The position numbers and the translations under genes were made by a program. Below the pieces are notes generated by a model. The model ran no database searches, was not told the origin of the DNA, and worked only from the letters and a program-made list of their open reading frames with translations. Below, piece after piece: positions 26,126 to 34,462 of a stretch of 64,000 bases of DNA (within the stretch, counting starts at the first letter, position 1; each line of letters opens with the position of its first letter). This DNA comes from Acidobacteriota bacterium (GTDB lineage: Bacteria > Acidobacteriota > Blastocatellia > Pyrinomonadales > Pyrinomonadaceae): NCBI GenBank assembly GCA_016718135.1, contig JADKEF010000016.1:65341-129340 (forward strand), given 5' to 3'.

Positions 26126-27109
26126 TTATTTCTTCTTAAAAACAACCTCATTCCGCGACCGGACGGCGACGTTTGGGATGTTGACATTGACCGTGATCTT
26201 CCGCCGCTCGCCGTCTTTTGCAGGGGTTATCGGGGAATAGCCGATGAGGTACTGTTGCCCGAGTTCGGCGGAAACCTGTTGGAAGGTCGCCTCAAGGTCT
26301 GACACCTCATCCAGATCGAAACTGCGTCCACCGGTGGCCGTCGAAAGCCCTTCCAGATATGCATTGACGGTTGCTTTTATCGTGGCCAACTCCTTCGCGG
26401 ACAATTTTCTCTCAAGTGGAAATTGGCTGCCTGCGGCATAAAGTCCGGGTTGATGTGCAGAGTCCCCGAATCGGATCGTATAGATGAGAGCCTCCTGCTC
26501 CCTAGCATCGCGAAGATTGTCTTTTTGCGAAGCCCGACGACCAAAAAGTTCGCCATCTGTAAAAAGGACGATTGCCTTTCTGCCCGTAATGCGATCCATG
26601 TACTGCATCGCCTTTTCGACTGCGTCGAAAGTGGTAGTGATCGAATCACCCAACCTTTCAGAAAGGCGTATTCTCTGTCGGAAATCCTTTTTTTTGATGG
26701 GTTCTTGCAGAATGTGCAGTTTCGAATCGTCGGCGAAGCCAGCAACGATTATCCGATCGTCCTCACGAAGTTTGGCGATGAACGCGGCCGCTGAACGACC
26801 GAGAGGCTCAATGTAGTCATTCATCGAACCGCTTAGGTCCAGCAACAGCATGACTGTAACGTTCTTGTCCACTGTCTCAAAATACGAAACGTCTTGTTCG
26901 ACCCCGTTTTCAATGATCTTGAAATTATCCTTTGTTAGATTTGTAACGTACCGGCCATCTTTATCCAAAACGGTCACCGGTACAGTTACGATGTCCGTAC
27001 TTACCCGGATCGGCTCGTCCTGCGCCGCGATAGTCGCCGCCAGATTCAGAACTAGAAGAACATTGATCAACCATCGCATGAGCATGACTTTTGCCGTAAC
27101 TGCTTTCAT
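26126..27109 (-). CDS. Exported VWFA-related protein (Acidobacteria type)
   Basis: A 327-residue protein. A signal peptide (WLINVLLVLNLAATIAAQ) precedes a short beta domain with DKDGRYVTNLTKDNFKIIEN, then a von Willebrand factor A domain with the MIDAS motif LLLDLSGSMND, a TTFDAV threonine region and IVLFTDGE. The C-terminus (RRKITVNVNIPNVAVRSRNE) is nearly identical to that of the neighbouring paralogue. It matches the VWFA-related family common in Acidobacteriota and should bind a divalent metal and a protein ligand in the envelope. It is the second of two tandem copies. Confidence 0.92.
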   Translation of the reverse strand: MKAVTAKVMLMRWLINVLLVLNLAATIAAQDEPIRVSTDIVTVPVTVLDKDGRYVTNLTKDNFKIIENGVEQDVSYFETVDKNVTVMLLLDLSGSMNDYIEPLGRSAAAFIAKLREDDRIIVAGFADDSKLHILQEPIKKKDFRQRIRLSERLGDSITTTFDAVEKAMQYMDRITGRKAIVLFTDGELFGRRASQKDNLRDAREQEALIYTIRFGDSAHQPGLYAAGSQFPLERKLSAKELATIKATVNAYLEGLSTATGGRSFDLDEVSDLEATFQQVSAELGQQYLIGYSPITPAKDGERRKITVNVNIPNVAVRSRNEVVFKKK

Positions 27110-27119
27110 CTAGCCAAAC

Positions 27120-28067
27120 CTATTTATTCCCTTTTCTAAAAACCACCTCATTCCGCGACCGGACGGCGACGTTTGGGACGTTGACTTTGACTGTGATCTT
27201 CCGCCGTTCCCCTGCTCGACCTTCGATAGCCGGCTCATACATAAGCGTGTATTGCCGCCCGAGCTCATTCGCGACCTGGTCGAACACTGAGTCGAGATCT
27301 TCGATCTGCTTGATATTAAAATATCTACCGCCTGTTTTGGTCGCCAGTGAATTCATGTAGCCTTTGGCGAATTCGGCGTTTTTATTGCGTTCCCTGAATC
27401 TCTGTTCGCTTTCTGTTTTGAGTCGCACAGGATAATAGGCGTTTGAGTCAAAATTAAACGAGTAGATGAGGGCTTCTTGTTCTTCAGCATCTCTCAGGTT
27501 ACTTTTTGCGCTTGCCGAATAGCCCGTTCCGATCCCGTCCGAAAGCATAACTATCGCCTTTCTTCCATTCACAGGTGCAATTCGTTTTAGCGCAGTCTCG
27601 ACAGCATCGTAAACCATGGTCTGCGGCGGGCGCCCATTCACCAATAGACGAAGGCGTTTCTTCCCCAGCACTTCCTCGACTGGCATGAACCCAAACATCT
27701 GATCGTAGTAGTCAGAGAAAGCTGCTACTGACAAGCGATCAGTGGGTCTGAGCTTTTTGATGAATCGGTTGGCAGAGTCTGCAACCAAATTAATGTCAAA
27801 GCCCATCGACCCACTTACGTCTAATAGCAAGAGAACCGATATCCGTTCCTCCATCGGTCGAAAATGGCGGATCTCCTGCTTTACTCCGTCTTCAAAAATC
27901 TCAAAATCTTCTTTTTTTAGATCAGTTACATAGCGGCCGCCTCTATCAATCACGAGACAAGGAACCGATACCAAGCTCGAATCAACCCGCAGCGTCTCGT
28001 CCTGTGCCTGAAGCTGGGACGATAGACACAATAGCAAGGTAATAAGAATTTGAGTTAGCTTGACCAT
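27120..28067 (-). CDS. Exported VWFA-related protein, tandem paralogue
   Basis: A 315-residue protein with a signal peptide (LTQILITLLLCLSSQLQAQ). The order is the same as in the downstream copy: DRGGRYVTDLKKEDFEIFED, the MIDAS LLLDVSGSMG, AIVMLSDGIG and the tail KITVKVNVPNVAVRSRNEVV. It lies 10 bases upstream of the paralogue, so they form a two-gene operon from a tandem duplication. The shared tail and divergent middle suggest they keep a common anchoring role but bind different partners. Confidence 0.92.
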   Translation of the reverse strand: MVKLTQILITLLLCLSSQLQAQDETLRVDSSLVSVPCLVIDRGGRYVTDLKKEDFEIFEDGVKQEIRHFRPMEERISVLLLLDVSGSMGFDINLVADSANRFIKKLRPTDRLSVAAFSDYYDQMFGFMPVEEVLGKKRLRLLVNGRPPQTMVYDAVETALKRIAPVNGRKAIVMLSDGIGTGYSASAKSNLRDAEEQEALIYSFNFDSNAYYPVRLKTESEQRFRERNKNAEFAKGYMNSLATKTGGRYFNIKQIEDLDSVFDQVANELGRQYTLMYEPAIEGRAGERRKITVKVNVPNVAVRSRNEVVFRKGNK

Positions 28068-28581
28068 AACCAGAGACCGTGTCAGTTACCCCGCATGAGT
28101 CGTGTTAGACGTCTTGAGAACATATACCCACTCAATTGAATATGATTTATTTCGTGATTTCTTACAAACATTTTTTCTAATTGGCTGATCGTATCTCAAC
28201 GTTGCGAATAGCGGCATTATCGGCGGAATGTGACGTCATCGGCGATAGCGGCGGATCGTTGTATTATTTTGCGGCGCGCTCTGGTAGGCTCGGTCTGCGG
28301 CCCGGTGCGAAGACTCGCTTGAAAATGGGCTCGGGAGGACAATGAAGGAGTAATAAAGTTTGTGACGTTTGTAATACAGTATGTTACGGCAGACGCGTTT
28401 GCGGTCAGATGGGTTGAATTTGTGAAAAATGTAACTGTTGTCAATATGAGGCTTAAGCTGTTTCATCAAGACCTGCTGACCAATGTGCGCGCGCTGAGTA
28501 TAGCGAAAATGGGACAGAAGGAAATGTATGGAACGCTCGTTTGTCTTAGGCAGGAAAGAGATGCAGAATAATCGGTAATCG
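28068..28581. other. Intergenic region between divergent genes
   Basis: About 510 bases separate the divergent VWA operon and the TMTC-like gene. I see no convincing gene, tRNA or strong hairpin here. Promoters for both sides must lie in it. Short open frames on either strand lack family resemblance. Confidence 0.5.
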
Positions 28582-30405
28582 ATGAAGATACGTGATGAGA
28601 TCAAATGGATCGTGCCGCTTGCGCTGGTGTGCTTTGTCGTATTTGCAAACACGGTCGGCGGCGAATTTGTGTATGACGACACGCGGCAGATCGTGCGGAA
28701 TACGCTGATACAGGACACTTCGCTTATCTGGAAGGCTCTGACCTCGGACGTGTGGGCATTTAAGGGCGACGGAACGCAGGCGGCGAGCAACTACTGGCGG
28801 CCGACCTTTACGCTGTGGAACATTTTGTGTTTCCGGCTGTTTGGAATGTCGCCTGCGGGCTGGCACGTGGCGAACATAGTGCTGCATACGGGCGTTACGC
28901 TTATGGCGTTCTTGCTGCTGCGGAAGTGGCAGTTTACGGCGATGGGGGCTTTTGCGATCGCTCTGGTGTTTGCAGTTCATCCCGTGCATGTCGAGTCCGT
29001 CGCGTGGATCGCCGGTTCGCCCGACCTGCTCTTCTCGCTCGCACTGCTCGGCTCGCTGTGGTTTGCGACGAGCTATCGTGAGTCGAGATCGAGCAATCAT
29101 CTGATTCTCACGGTTCTGCTCTACGCGGTCGCACTCGGAGCCAAAGAAGTCGGTATTCTTTGTTTGCCGATCTACTACTTCGTACTAAGGGACGGCGAGT
29201 CTGAGAAGAAGGCTGACAACAATACGCCTTTGCTCATTCTCGGCGGAGCGGCAGTCGTATATTTCTTCGCACGCCTCGGTGTGATCGGTGCTGTGTCGCG
29301 TCCGCCGGATGATGCGGTGCCGTTCGGCGATGCCCTGATGAGCGTACCGACAATGTTTGCTTTCTATCTGGGACAGATATTTGTGCCCTTTCGGGTGGCG
29401 ATAAACTATCCGATCACGCCAGTCACGTCGATCGATGTGATGAATTTCGTCGTGCCGTTGATCATCTCGATCGCTGTGCTAGGCGGCCTGTTCCTACTGG
29501 TTCGCACCTCGAACGAGAATCGTATCGCCGCCGCGATCTTCCTGCTGCCGCTCATCCCGGCGATGAACGCGACAGCATTCATCTCCGAGCAGATCGTACA
29601 CGACCGCTACTTATATCTGCCGTTGCTCGGTGTGCTTATGCTGCTCGTGCCGCTTGTCACGCAATATGTAAATGAGCGAAATGTGATGATCGCGTGCTGT
29701 GTCATCGCGGCGGTGTTGTCAGTGCAGACGTTCAGATACAACATGGCGTTTGCTAACGAGCTCTCACTCTGGACCTGGACGAGCGCGGTCGATGATTCGT
29801 CATTTACATCTATGCAGCTCGGCAGTGCTCTCGCCGAGGCCGGACGAAATGACGAGGCCATCGCGGCCTACTCAGCCGCGATCGAAAAGAAACCGGCGAT
29901 GCGCGGGTTTCTCGGCCGCGGGCGGATCTACAATTCGCTCCAGCGATATCAGGAGGCAGAAAGCGACCTTCTCAAGGCTCTCGCGATGCCGATCGAACGC
30001 CAGGAAGCATACGCGACCTATCAGGTTTACGAGTCGCTGGGCATAGCATACGTCCAGCAGGGTAAGCTCAATCAGGCCGCGAGCATCTTCCGTGAGTCAC
30101 GCACCAGCCTGCCTATTTACAAGGCTGCCCTGACCGAGAAGCTCGCCATCGTCTATTACCAGGGGAATCAAAAAGCCGAGGCTCTCAAGGAACTCGAAGG
30201 TGCCCAGGCCGCCGCTCGGCAGGAACTCTTGCCCGAGTCAAAAAGCGTCTTCCTCCGGCTCGGCCTGCTCTACCAGGAAGCGGGCCGCAAGGACGAAGCC
30301 CGAAATGCATTGAACGAATACCTGCGGCTCACCGCTTCGATAAATGACAAGAACACGATCGGCTATCGAGCTCAGGCATCAAAACTATTGGAAACATTGA
30401 GATAG
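28582..30405 (+). CDS. TMTC-like membrane protein with C-terminal TPR repeats
   Basis: A 607-residue protein. The N-terminal two-thirds contain about ten membrane helices, with GEFVYDDTRQIVRN (Asp-Asp motif in the first loop), NYWRPTFTLWNILCFRLFG and HPVHVESVAWIAGSPDLLF. These blocks are shared with TMTC/DUF1736 proteins, GT-C type O-mannosyltransferase relatives. From about residue 410 there are TPR units (GSALAEAGRNDEAIAAYSAA, GRGRIYNSLQRYQEAESDLL). It may glycosylate exported proteins with a lipid-linked sugar. The start follows a 28-helix-free leader with no strong ribosome site. Confidence 0.85.
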   Translation: MKIRDEIKWIVPLALVCFVVFANTVGGEFVYDDTRQIVRNTLIQDTSLIWKALTSDVWAFKGDGTQAASNYWRPTFTLWNILCFRLFGMSPAGWHVANIVLHTGVTLMAFLLLRKWQFTAMGAFAIALVFAVHPVHVESVAWIAGSPDLLFSLALLGSLWFATSYRESRSSNHLILTVLLYAVALGAKEVGILCLPIYYFVLRDGESEKKADNNTPLLILGGAAVVYFFARLGVIGAVSRPPDDAVPFGDALMSVPTMFAFYLGQIFVPFRVAINYPITPVTSIDVMNFVVPLIISIAVLGGLFLLVRTSNENRIAAAIFLLPLIPAMNATAFISEQIVHDRYLYLPLLGVLMLLVPLVTQYVNERNVMIACCVIAAVLSVQTFRYNMAFANELSLWTWTSAVDDSSFTSMQLGSALAEAGRNDEAIAAYSAAIEKKPAMRGFLGRGRIYNSLQRYQEAESDLLKALAMPIERQEAYATYQVYESLGIAYVQQGKLNQAASIFRESRTSLPIYKAALTEKLAIVYYQGNQKAEALKELEGAQAAARQELLPESKSVFLRLGLLYQEAGRKDEARNALNEYLRLTASINDKNTIGYRAQASKLLETLR

Positions 30406-30407
30406 AT

Positions 30408-30773
30408 ATGGAGAGAAAGGTAGTTCACACACGCCATGTATTGGCGGTCAAAGACCTCGCCGTCGCCGCGACCTATTTTAAGGAACAACTTGGCTTTGAT
30501 CTAGATTTTACAGCTCCCGGCTGGGAGTTTCTCTCATTCGGCGAATTCAAGGTGATGCTCGGCGAGTGCCGCGACGAGATGACCGCCGAGGCGACCGGCA
30601 ACCATTCGTGGTTCGCCCACGCACTGATCGAAAACGTCGATGAGGTCTATGCAGAGTTTGTCGAGCGCGGGGCGAAGATAAATTCGCCCTTATCAAGTAA
30701 GCCTTGGGGGATAAGGGAATTTACGGTCATCACGCCGGACGGGCATCGGATAGCGTTTGGGCAGGAGACATAA
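30408..30773 (+). CDS. VOC family protein (glyoxalase/bleomycin-resistance fold)
   Basis: A 121-residue protein. It has the two-module VOC layout: HTRHVLAVKDLAVAATYFKE followed by LGFDLDF, then FAHALIENVDEVYAEFVERG and FTVITPDGHRIAFGQ. The Glu/His metal ligands are only partly recognisable, so binding or enzymatic roles both remain possible. The gene follows the TMTC-like gene by two bases and is likely co-transcribed. Specific substrate unknown. Confidence 0.88.
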   Translation: MERKVVHTRHVLAVKDLAVAATYFKEQLGFDLDFTAPGWEFLSFGEFKVMLGECRDEMTAEATGNHSWFAHALIENVDEVYAEFVERGAKINSPLSSKPWGIREFTVITPDGHRIAFGQET

Positions 30774-30779
30774 AAAAAC

Positions 30780-30803
30780 AGCGTCCTCCTGTGAGAACGC
30801 TGC
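30780..30803. terminator. Terminator-like hairpin after the VOC gene
   Basis: CAGCGT (30780-30785) pairs with ACGCTG (30798-30803), with an inner CTC/GAG extension around a short loop. An A-run precedes it and CTCTTT follows, so it could stop transcription in either direction, though the T-tract on the plus side is weak. Confidence 0.45.
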
Positions 30804-30904
30804 TCTTTGGATCGTCAGATCCGGTTAGATTTTACTGTCCCCAGTTTTATTATTTTTTAACATAATATCACCCCCAGTGACGCTAGTATCTCACAAAGAC
30901 AGGC

Positions 30905-30937
30905 AGTCTAGTCAAGTACTTTTCATAGTGCTAGACT
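30905..30937 (+). promoter_or_regulatory. Probable hicBA promoter with overlapping inverted-repeat operator
   Basis: The inverted repeat AGTCTAG (30905-30911) and CTAGACT (30931-30937) spans a promoter-like pair, TAGTCA (30909-30914) and TAGACT (30932-30937), with a 17-base spacer. HicB antitoxins commonly repress their own promoters, so this is a reasonable operator. The nearest gene starts at 30956. Confidence 0.4.
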
Positions 30938-30955
30938 TTTCAAGAGAGGTAGTTT

Positions 30956-31180
30956 ATGGATTTATCGTTGACGGCTGTGTTTCAGAAGGTTCCCGAAGGA
31001 TATATCGGCTATGTTGAGGAACTCCCCGGAGCTAACACTCAGGGAGAAACTCTTGACGAAGCCAGAGAAAATCTCCGTGAAGCGGTCGAACTCGTCCTTG
31101 CGGCAAACCGCGAGCTCGCTGAGGAATCAATGAACGGCAATGAAGTGATTCGTGAACCGTTTCTGCTAAATGCCGCATGA
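30956..31180 (+). CDS. hicB: HicB-like antitoxin
   Basis: A 74-residue partial RNase H-fold antitoxin. VFQKVPEGYIGYVEELPGAN and TQGETLDEARENLREAVELV are the standard HicB pattern. It lacks a long C-terminal DNA-binding domain; the last residues end in a short tail (IREPFLLNAA). Its stop overlaps the start of hicA by four bases. A GAGAGG precedes the ATG. Confidence 0.92.
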   Translation: MDLSLTAVFQKVPEGYIGYVEELPGANTQGETLDEARENLREAVELVLAANRELAEESMNGNEVIREPFLLNAA

Positions 31181-31362
31181 AACTCCGCGATCTCATTCGT
31201 CACTTGGAGCGACATGGTTGTGAAAAATTCCGCGAAGGTGGAAACCATACGGTTTACGTCAACCGTGCAAGGCAAAAAGTAACAGCGATCCCTCGCCATC
31301 GAGAAGTAAACGAATTTCTGGCGAGGAAGATCTGTCAGGATTTGGAGGTGCCTAAGCCTTAG
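31177..31362 (+). CDS. hicA: HicA-like mRNA interferase toxin
   Basis: A 61-residue double-stranded RNA-binding-fold toxin. RDLIRHLERHGCEKFREGGN is the typical start, and GNHTVYVN contains the catalytic His. IPRHREVNEFLARKICQDL is the conserved C-terminal segment. It cleaves mRNA when free of HicB. Order here is antitoxin first (hicB-hicA), the reverse of the E. coli order but common. Confidence 0.93.
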   Translation: MKLRDLIRHLERHGCEKFREGGNHTVYVNRARQKVTAIPRHREVNEFLARKICQDLEVPKP

Positions 31363-31391
31363 GACAAAAACGGTAGCCATCAACCCAGGAG

Positions 31392-32132
31392 CTATTCCAT
31401 CTCGCTCTCATCGATGTCAAAGTTCGCATAGACCTTTTGAACGTCGTCGTTATCGTCCAGAGCGTCGTAAAGTTTCATCATCGTCTTGGCATCCTGACCA
31501 GTTAGAGCGATGTAATTTTGCGGGATCATTGAAACTTCGGCAGCCTGAGGCTCGATACCCGCCGCTTTGATAGCGTCACTGACGGCCTCGAAGCTATCCG
31601 GCGAAGTGAATATCTCAAAGACCTCGCCCTCGTCCTGCATATCGTCGGCACCTGCCTCGATCGCTATCTCAAAGAGTTCGTCCTCGCTCTTCGCAGCCTT
31701 ATCGACCACTATGTATCCCTTCTTATCGAACATCCACGCGACCGAACCGGCCTCGCCCATGTTGCCGCCATTCTTGCCGAAAAGATGACGAATTTCAGCG
31801 ACAGTTCGATTGCGGTTGTCGGTCATGGTCTCGACCAGAACCGCGACACCGCCGGGGCCGTAGCCTTCGTAGGTGATCTCTTCGTAAGCAACGCCCTCAA
31901 GAGCTCCGGTGCCGCGTTTGATAGCGCGGTCGATCGTGTCGTTAGGCATGTTCATGCCCTTGGCATCGGTCACGGCCTTTCTGAGACGGGCGTTGGAATC
32001 CACATCGCCACTGCCGCCGGTGCGGGCCGCGACGGTGATCTCTTTGATCAGCTTCGTAAAGATCTTGCCGCGTTTAGCGTCAAGCGCACCTTTCTTGTGC
32101 TTGATTGTGTGCCACTTGGAGTGTCCTGACAT
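31392..32132 (-). CDS. yebC: YebC/PmpR family protein
   Basis: A 246-residue protein with the invariant start MSGHSKWHTIKHKKGALDAK, followed by RGKIFTKLIKEI. GYGPGGVAVLVETMTDNRNR and HLFGKNGGNMGEAGSVAWMF are the central family blocks. YebC proteins bind DNA as regulators and, in recent work, assist ribosomes on proline-rich stretches. It is convergent with hicA. Confidence 0.97.
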   Translation of the reverse strand: MSGHSKWHTIKHKKGALDAKRGKIFTKLIKEITVAARTGGSGDVDSNARLRKAVTDAKGMNMPNDTIDRAIKRGTGALEGVAYEEITYEGYGPGGVAVLVETMTDNRNRTVAEIRHLFGKNGGNMGEAGSVAWMFDKKGYIVVDKAAKSEDELFEIAIEAGADDMQDEGEVFEIFTSPDSFEAVSDAIKAAGIEPQAAEVSMIPQNYIALTGQDAKTMMKLYDALDDNDDVQKVYANFDIDESEME

Positions 32133-32214
32133 GTGATAAAAACCTTTGTTTTATTGAATTAAATTCGAATAGACGAATATATCACGCTACTTTATTGCCG
32201 TGCAAAACCTCTAC

Positions 32215-32601
32215 TTAGTCCGCCCACTGTATCTCACGGACATGACGCGAATCGCGAAGTACATTATGTACGTGATCACACAAACGCGAGCGAATCTCAG
32301 AGTCCTTCGCCGTGAACATTCGCCCCGCCTTGCCGATGTTGATATTCCACTCGGCATAGTCAGACCCGACCGAACCATGCACGATCTCAAACCCAAGCGT
32401 AAATTCCTCACCCGCCGCACTAGCCGATTCAGACCAACCGGTCTGGCTCTGGACAGGTGTGCCGAACGCAAATTCCACGTCCTTCGACCGTCCGGCGAAC
32501 CAAAGTGCAAGATCCTCGCCAAGCAGACGATCGCTCGCCGCATCCTGCTTGCGCTCGCCGCTCTTAAAAAGGCTGGTCATAAAAGATATCTGTGTTTTCA
32601 T
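32215..32601 (-). CDS. Hypothetical protein in the yggSTU operon
   Basis: A 128-residue soluble protein. I do not recognise the family. It starts MKTQISFMTSLFKSGERKQD and contains LALWFAGRSKDVEF, GFEIVHGSVGSDYAEWNINI and a C-terminal basic/His-rich helix (RSRLCDHVHNVLRDSRHVRE). No signal peptide or membrane helix is seen. Its ATG overlaps the stop of the DUF167 gene by four bases, so it is translated with the ygg genes. The coupling makes it a real gene. Confidence 0.7.
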   Translation of the reverse strand: MKTQISFMTSLFKSGERKQDAASDRLLGEDLALWFAGRSKDVEFAFGTPVQSQTGWSESASAAGEEFTLGFEIVHGSVGSDYAEWNINIGKAGRMFTAKDSEIRSRLCDHVHNVLRDSRHVREIQWAD

Positions 32602-32882
32602 GTTGTAACCTCGACAAACTTTGATTTTGACAGGTTATTGATCTTTATTCTTTTATTCTTCGAAGTTTCTCCGCTGACGATCTCAATGTCATTTTTTGAA
32701 ACGCCGAATTTCTTCGCCAATAGCTTGATAAGCTCAGCATTTGCAGCACCATCGACCGGCGGCGAGGCGAGCTTCACTTTTAACGCACCATCATGCTCAC
32801 CGACGATCTCACTCCGCGATGCTCTAGGAATCACGCGAACTGAGAAGGTGACGGCATTTGTTGTCTCTATGATCTTGATCAA
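32598..32882 (-). CDS. DUF167 / YggU family protein
   Basis: A 94-residue protein that matches DUF167 (YggU) over its whole length: VIPRASRSEIVGEHDGALKV, LASPPVDGAANAELIKLLAK and FGVSKNDIEIVSGETSKNKR. The family is widespread and of unknown function, usually next to yggT and yggS as here. Both ends overlap its neighbours by four bases. Confidence 0.93.
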   Translation of the reverse strand: MIKIIETTNAVTFSVRVIPRASRSEIVGEHDGALKVKLASPPVDGAANAELIKLLAKKFGVSKNDIEIVSGETSKNKRIKINNLSKSKFVEVTT

Positions 32883-33481
32883 TTGCGTACGAAAATATTG
32901 AGAACCACTGACTGCAAAAAGCTGATGACGAGGAGAACCAACATCGCAGAAATATCGAACATCCCAAGCGGCGGTATCAATCGCTGGACCGGCAGCAAGA
33001 TCGGATCGGTCACTTTCATCACAAAGGAGATAAATGCCTTTCTAGAAAATACGAACCACGAGGCAATAAACCGTATAAAGATAAACAGCACGAGCACGCT
33101 CAACAAGCCGTAGAGAATGAACCCGATAATGACCTTAGGGCTGCCCGTGACAACACCCGCAGTAAGGCCATCAATGACGAAAAACGTATTACCAACGATC
33201 TGCGTAAAGAAATATGTAATGACCAACCCAATAAATAACGTCAGAAGCGGAGCAAGCCGCGTATCGACCCGGTACATCGCAAAAAATCTCGCCGCCGGAT
33301 ACACCCAGCGTTCGGTCAACTTCCTGATCTTGAATCCAAACCTACCAACCTTGCCAAAAGGATTAGGATCGGCGTAGTTGAAGATCAACCGCAGAAGCAT
33401 CAGTCCCAGAAATACGCCAAAGACGCTCCAGACGATCAGGAAAAATATTGGATAAACTAGAGCAGAAAGCATAAGAGACAT
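32879..33481 (-). CDS. YggT family integral membrane protein
   Basis: A 200-residue protein with about four membrane helices (for example ALVYPIFFLIVWSVFGVFLG and LSVLVLFIFIRFIASWFVF). The YggT block SFVMKVTDPILLPVQRLIPP, followed by LGMFDISAMLVLL, lies at the C-terminal half. Family members are linked to osmotic tolerance and, in cyanobacteria and plastids, to division and thylakoid biogenesis. It is longer than the minimal YggT, with an extra N-terminal half. It lies 12 bases downstream of yggS. Confidence 0.9.
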   Translation of the reverse strand: MSLMLSALVYPIFFLIVWSVFGVFLGLMLLRLIFNYADPNPFGKVGRFGFKIRKLTERWVYPAARFFAMYRVDTRLAPLLTLFIGLVITYFFTQIVGNTFFVIDGLTAGVVTGSPKVIIGFILYGLLSVLVLFIFIRFIASWFVFSRKAFISFVMKVTDPILLPVQRLIPPLGMFDISAMLVLLVISFLQSVVLNIFVRN

Positions 33482-33493
33482 TTTAACAACGGA

Positions 33494-34171
33494 TTACATT
33501 CTTTCTCCAAAGATCGCTGTGCCAACCCGAACGACCGTTGCGCCTTCCTCTATGGCGACCTCAAAATCGTGGCTCATTCCCATCGAAAGCTCACCTCCCG
33601 GAAGTATTTCGTCGCGTATCTCCCGCAGCCGTTTAAAGTATGGCCGCGTCGCATCGGGGTCATCGAAAAATGGTGGCAACAGCATTAAGCCCTTAAGTTG
33701 CAGATGCTGGCAGGTTTTCAAATACGCCACGAGCGAAGGCAACTCGCTTTCTGCGATGCCAGATTTTGTTACCTCACCGGCGAGATCGACCTGAGCGAAA
33801 ACAGAGAGTTTATCGCGACCCACTTCTATACAAATACGCTCGAGCCGCTCTGCTAGTTCAACAGAATCAACCGATTGGATCACGTCGAATAGCTGCACCG
33901 CCTTGCGAGCTTTGTTCGATTGCAGATGGCCTATCAAATGCCATTCAACACCGTCGCGGCCGATCTCGAGAACCTTCGACTCGGCTTCCTGAACCTTGTT
34001 CTCACCAAAAACCGATGCATCAGCAGCCATCGCCTTTCGCAAGGTTTCCACCGGATGCATTTTGCTGACGGCGACCAGTTTGATCTCGTCAGGGCCACGA
34101 CCGGAACGACGAGCGGCACTATCGATCCGCGAACGGATGACTGTTAAGTTAGTTTCGATATCGCTCGCCAC
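33494..34171 (-). CDS. YggS/PLPBP family pyridoxal-phosphate homeostasis protein
   Basis: A 225-residue alanine-racemase-fold protein. The PLP lysine lies in IKLVAVSKMHPVETL. EWHLIGHLQSNKARKAV is the family signature, and LKGLMLLPPF and SMGMSHDFEVAIEEGATVVR follow in order. It handles PLP supply and affects amino-acid and keto-acid balance. It is the first gene of the yggS-yggT-yggU operon plus one unknown gene. Confidence 0.96.
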   Translation of the reverse strand: MASDIETNLTVIRSRIDSAARRSGRGPDEIKLVAVSKMHPVETLRKAMAADASVFGENKVQEAESKVLEIGRDGVEWHLIGHLQSNKARKAVQLFDVIQSVDSVELAERLERICIEVGRDKLSVFAQVDLAGEVTKSGIAESELPSLVAYLKTCQHLQLKGLMLLPPFFDDPDATRPYFKRLREIRDEILPGGELSMGMSHDFEVAIEEGATVVRVGTAIFGERM

Positions 34172-34247
34172 GCTTCAAATATAGCAAACGCAGCGCGCTT
34201 TCTTGAGTTTTAAGACCTTAATTAGTATCCTCAAAAGTTCGACGCGT

Positions 34248-34334
34248 GCGGACGTGGCGGAACTGGTAGACGCGCAGGTCTCAGAAGCCTGTTGCCGCAA
34301 GGCAGTGGAAGTTCGATTCTTCTCGTCCGCACCA
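34248..34334 (+). tRNA. tRNA-Leu(CAG)
   Basis: A class II tRNA. The acceptor stem is GCGGACG/CGTCCGC with discriminator A and an encoded CCA. The anticodon loop CTCAGAA gives CAG, which reads CUG leucine codons. A long variable arm (TTGCCGCAAGGCAG) and the T-loop TTCGATT are present. Confidence 0.97.
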
Positions 34335-34340
34335 ACTCTT

Positions 34341-34451
34341 GTCAGAACCCTCTGCGTAAGCGGAGGGCAAAGACGCTCACTCACGAATCTGCTTTCCTTG
34401 ATGCTGTCTCTTGCACCGACCATGCCACCCGCTAACGCAGGTGGTTCTGAC
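34341..34451. repeat. REP-like element with outer inverted repeats
   Basis: GTCAGAACC (34341-34349) and GGTTCTGAC (34443-34451) form perfect ends. Inside lie two hairpins, CCCTCTGCG-taa-GCGGAGGG-like at 34348-34367 and CCACC-cgctaacgca-GGTGG at 34425-34444. The 111-base unit is non-coding and sits between tRNA-Leu and rsmG. The symmetrical design fits a REP/BIME element mobilised in trans by a RAYT transposase. Confidence 0.65.
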
Positions 34452-34462
34452 CACCGCTAATT

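Noticed and set aside
28362..28571. 69-codon open frame before the TMTC-like gene
   Set aside because: No ribosome site, no domain character and atypical composition.
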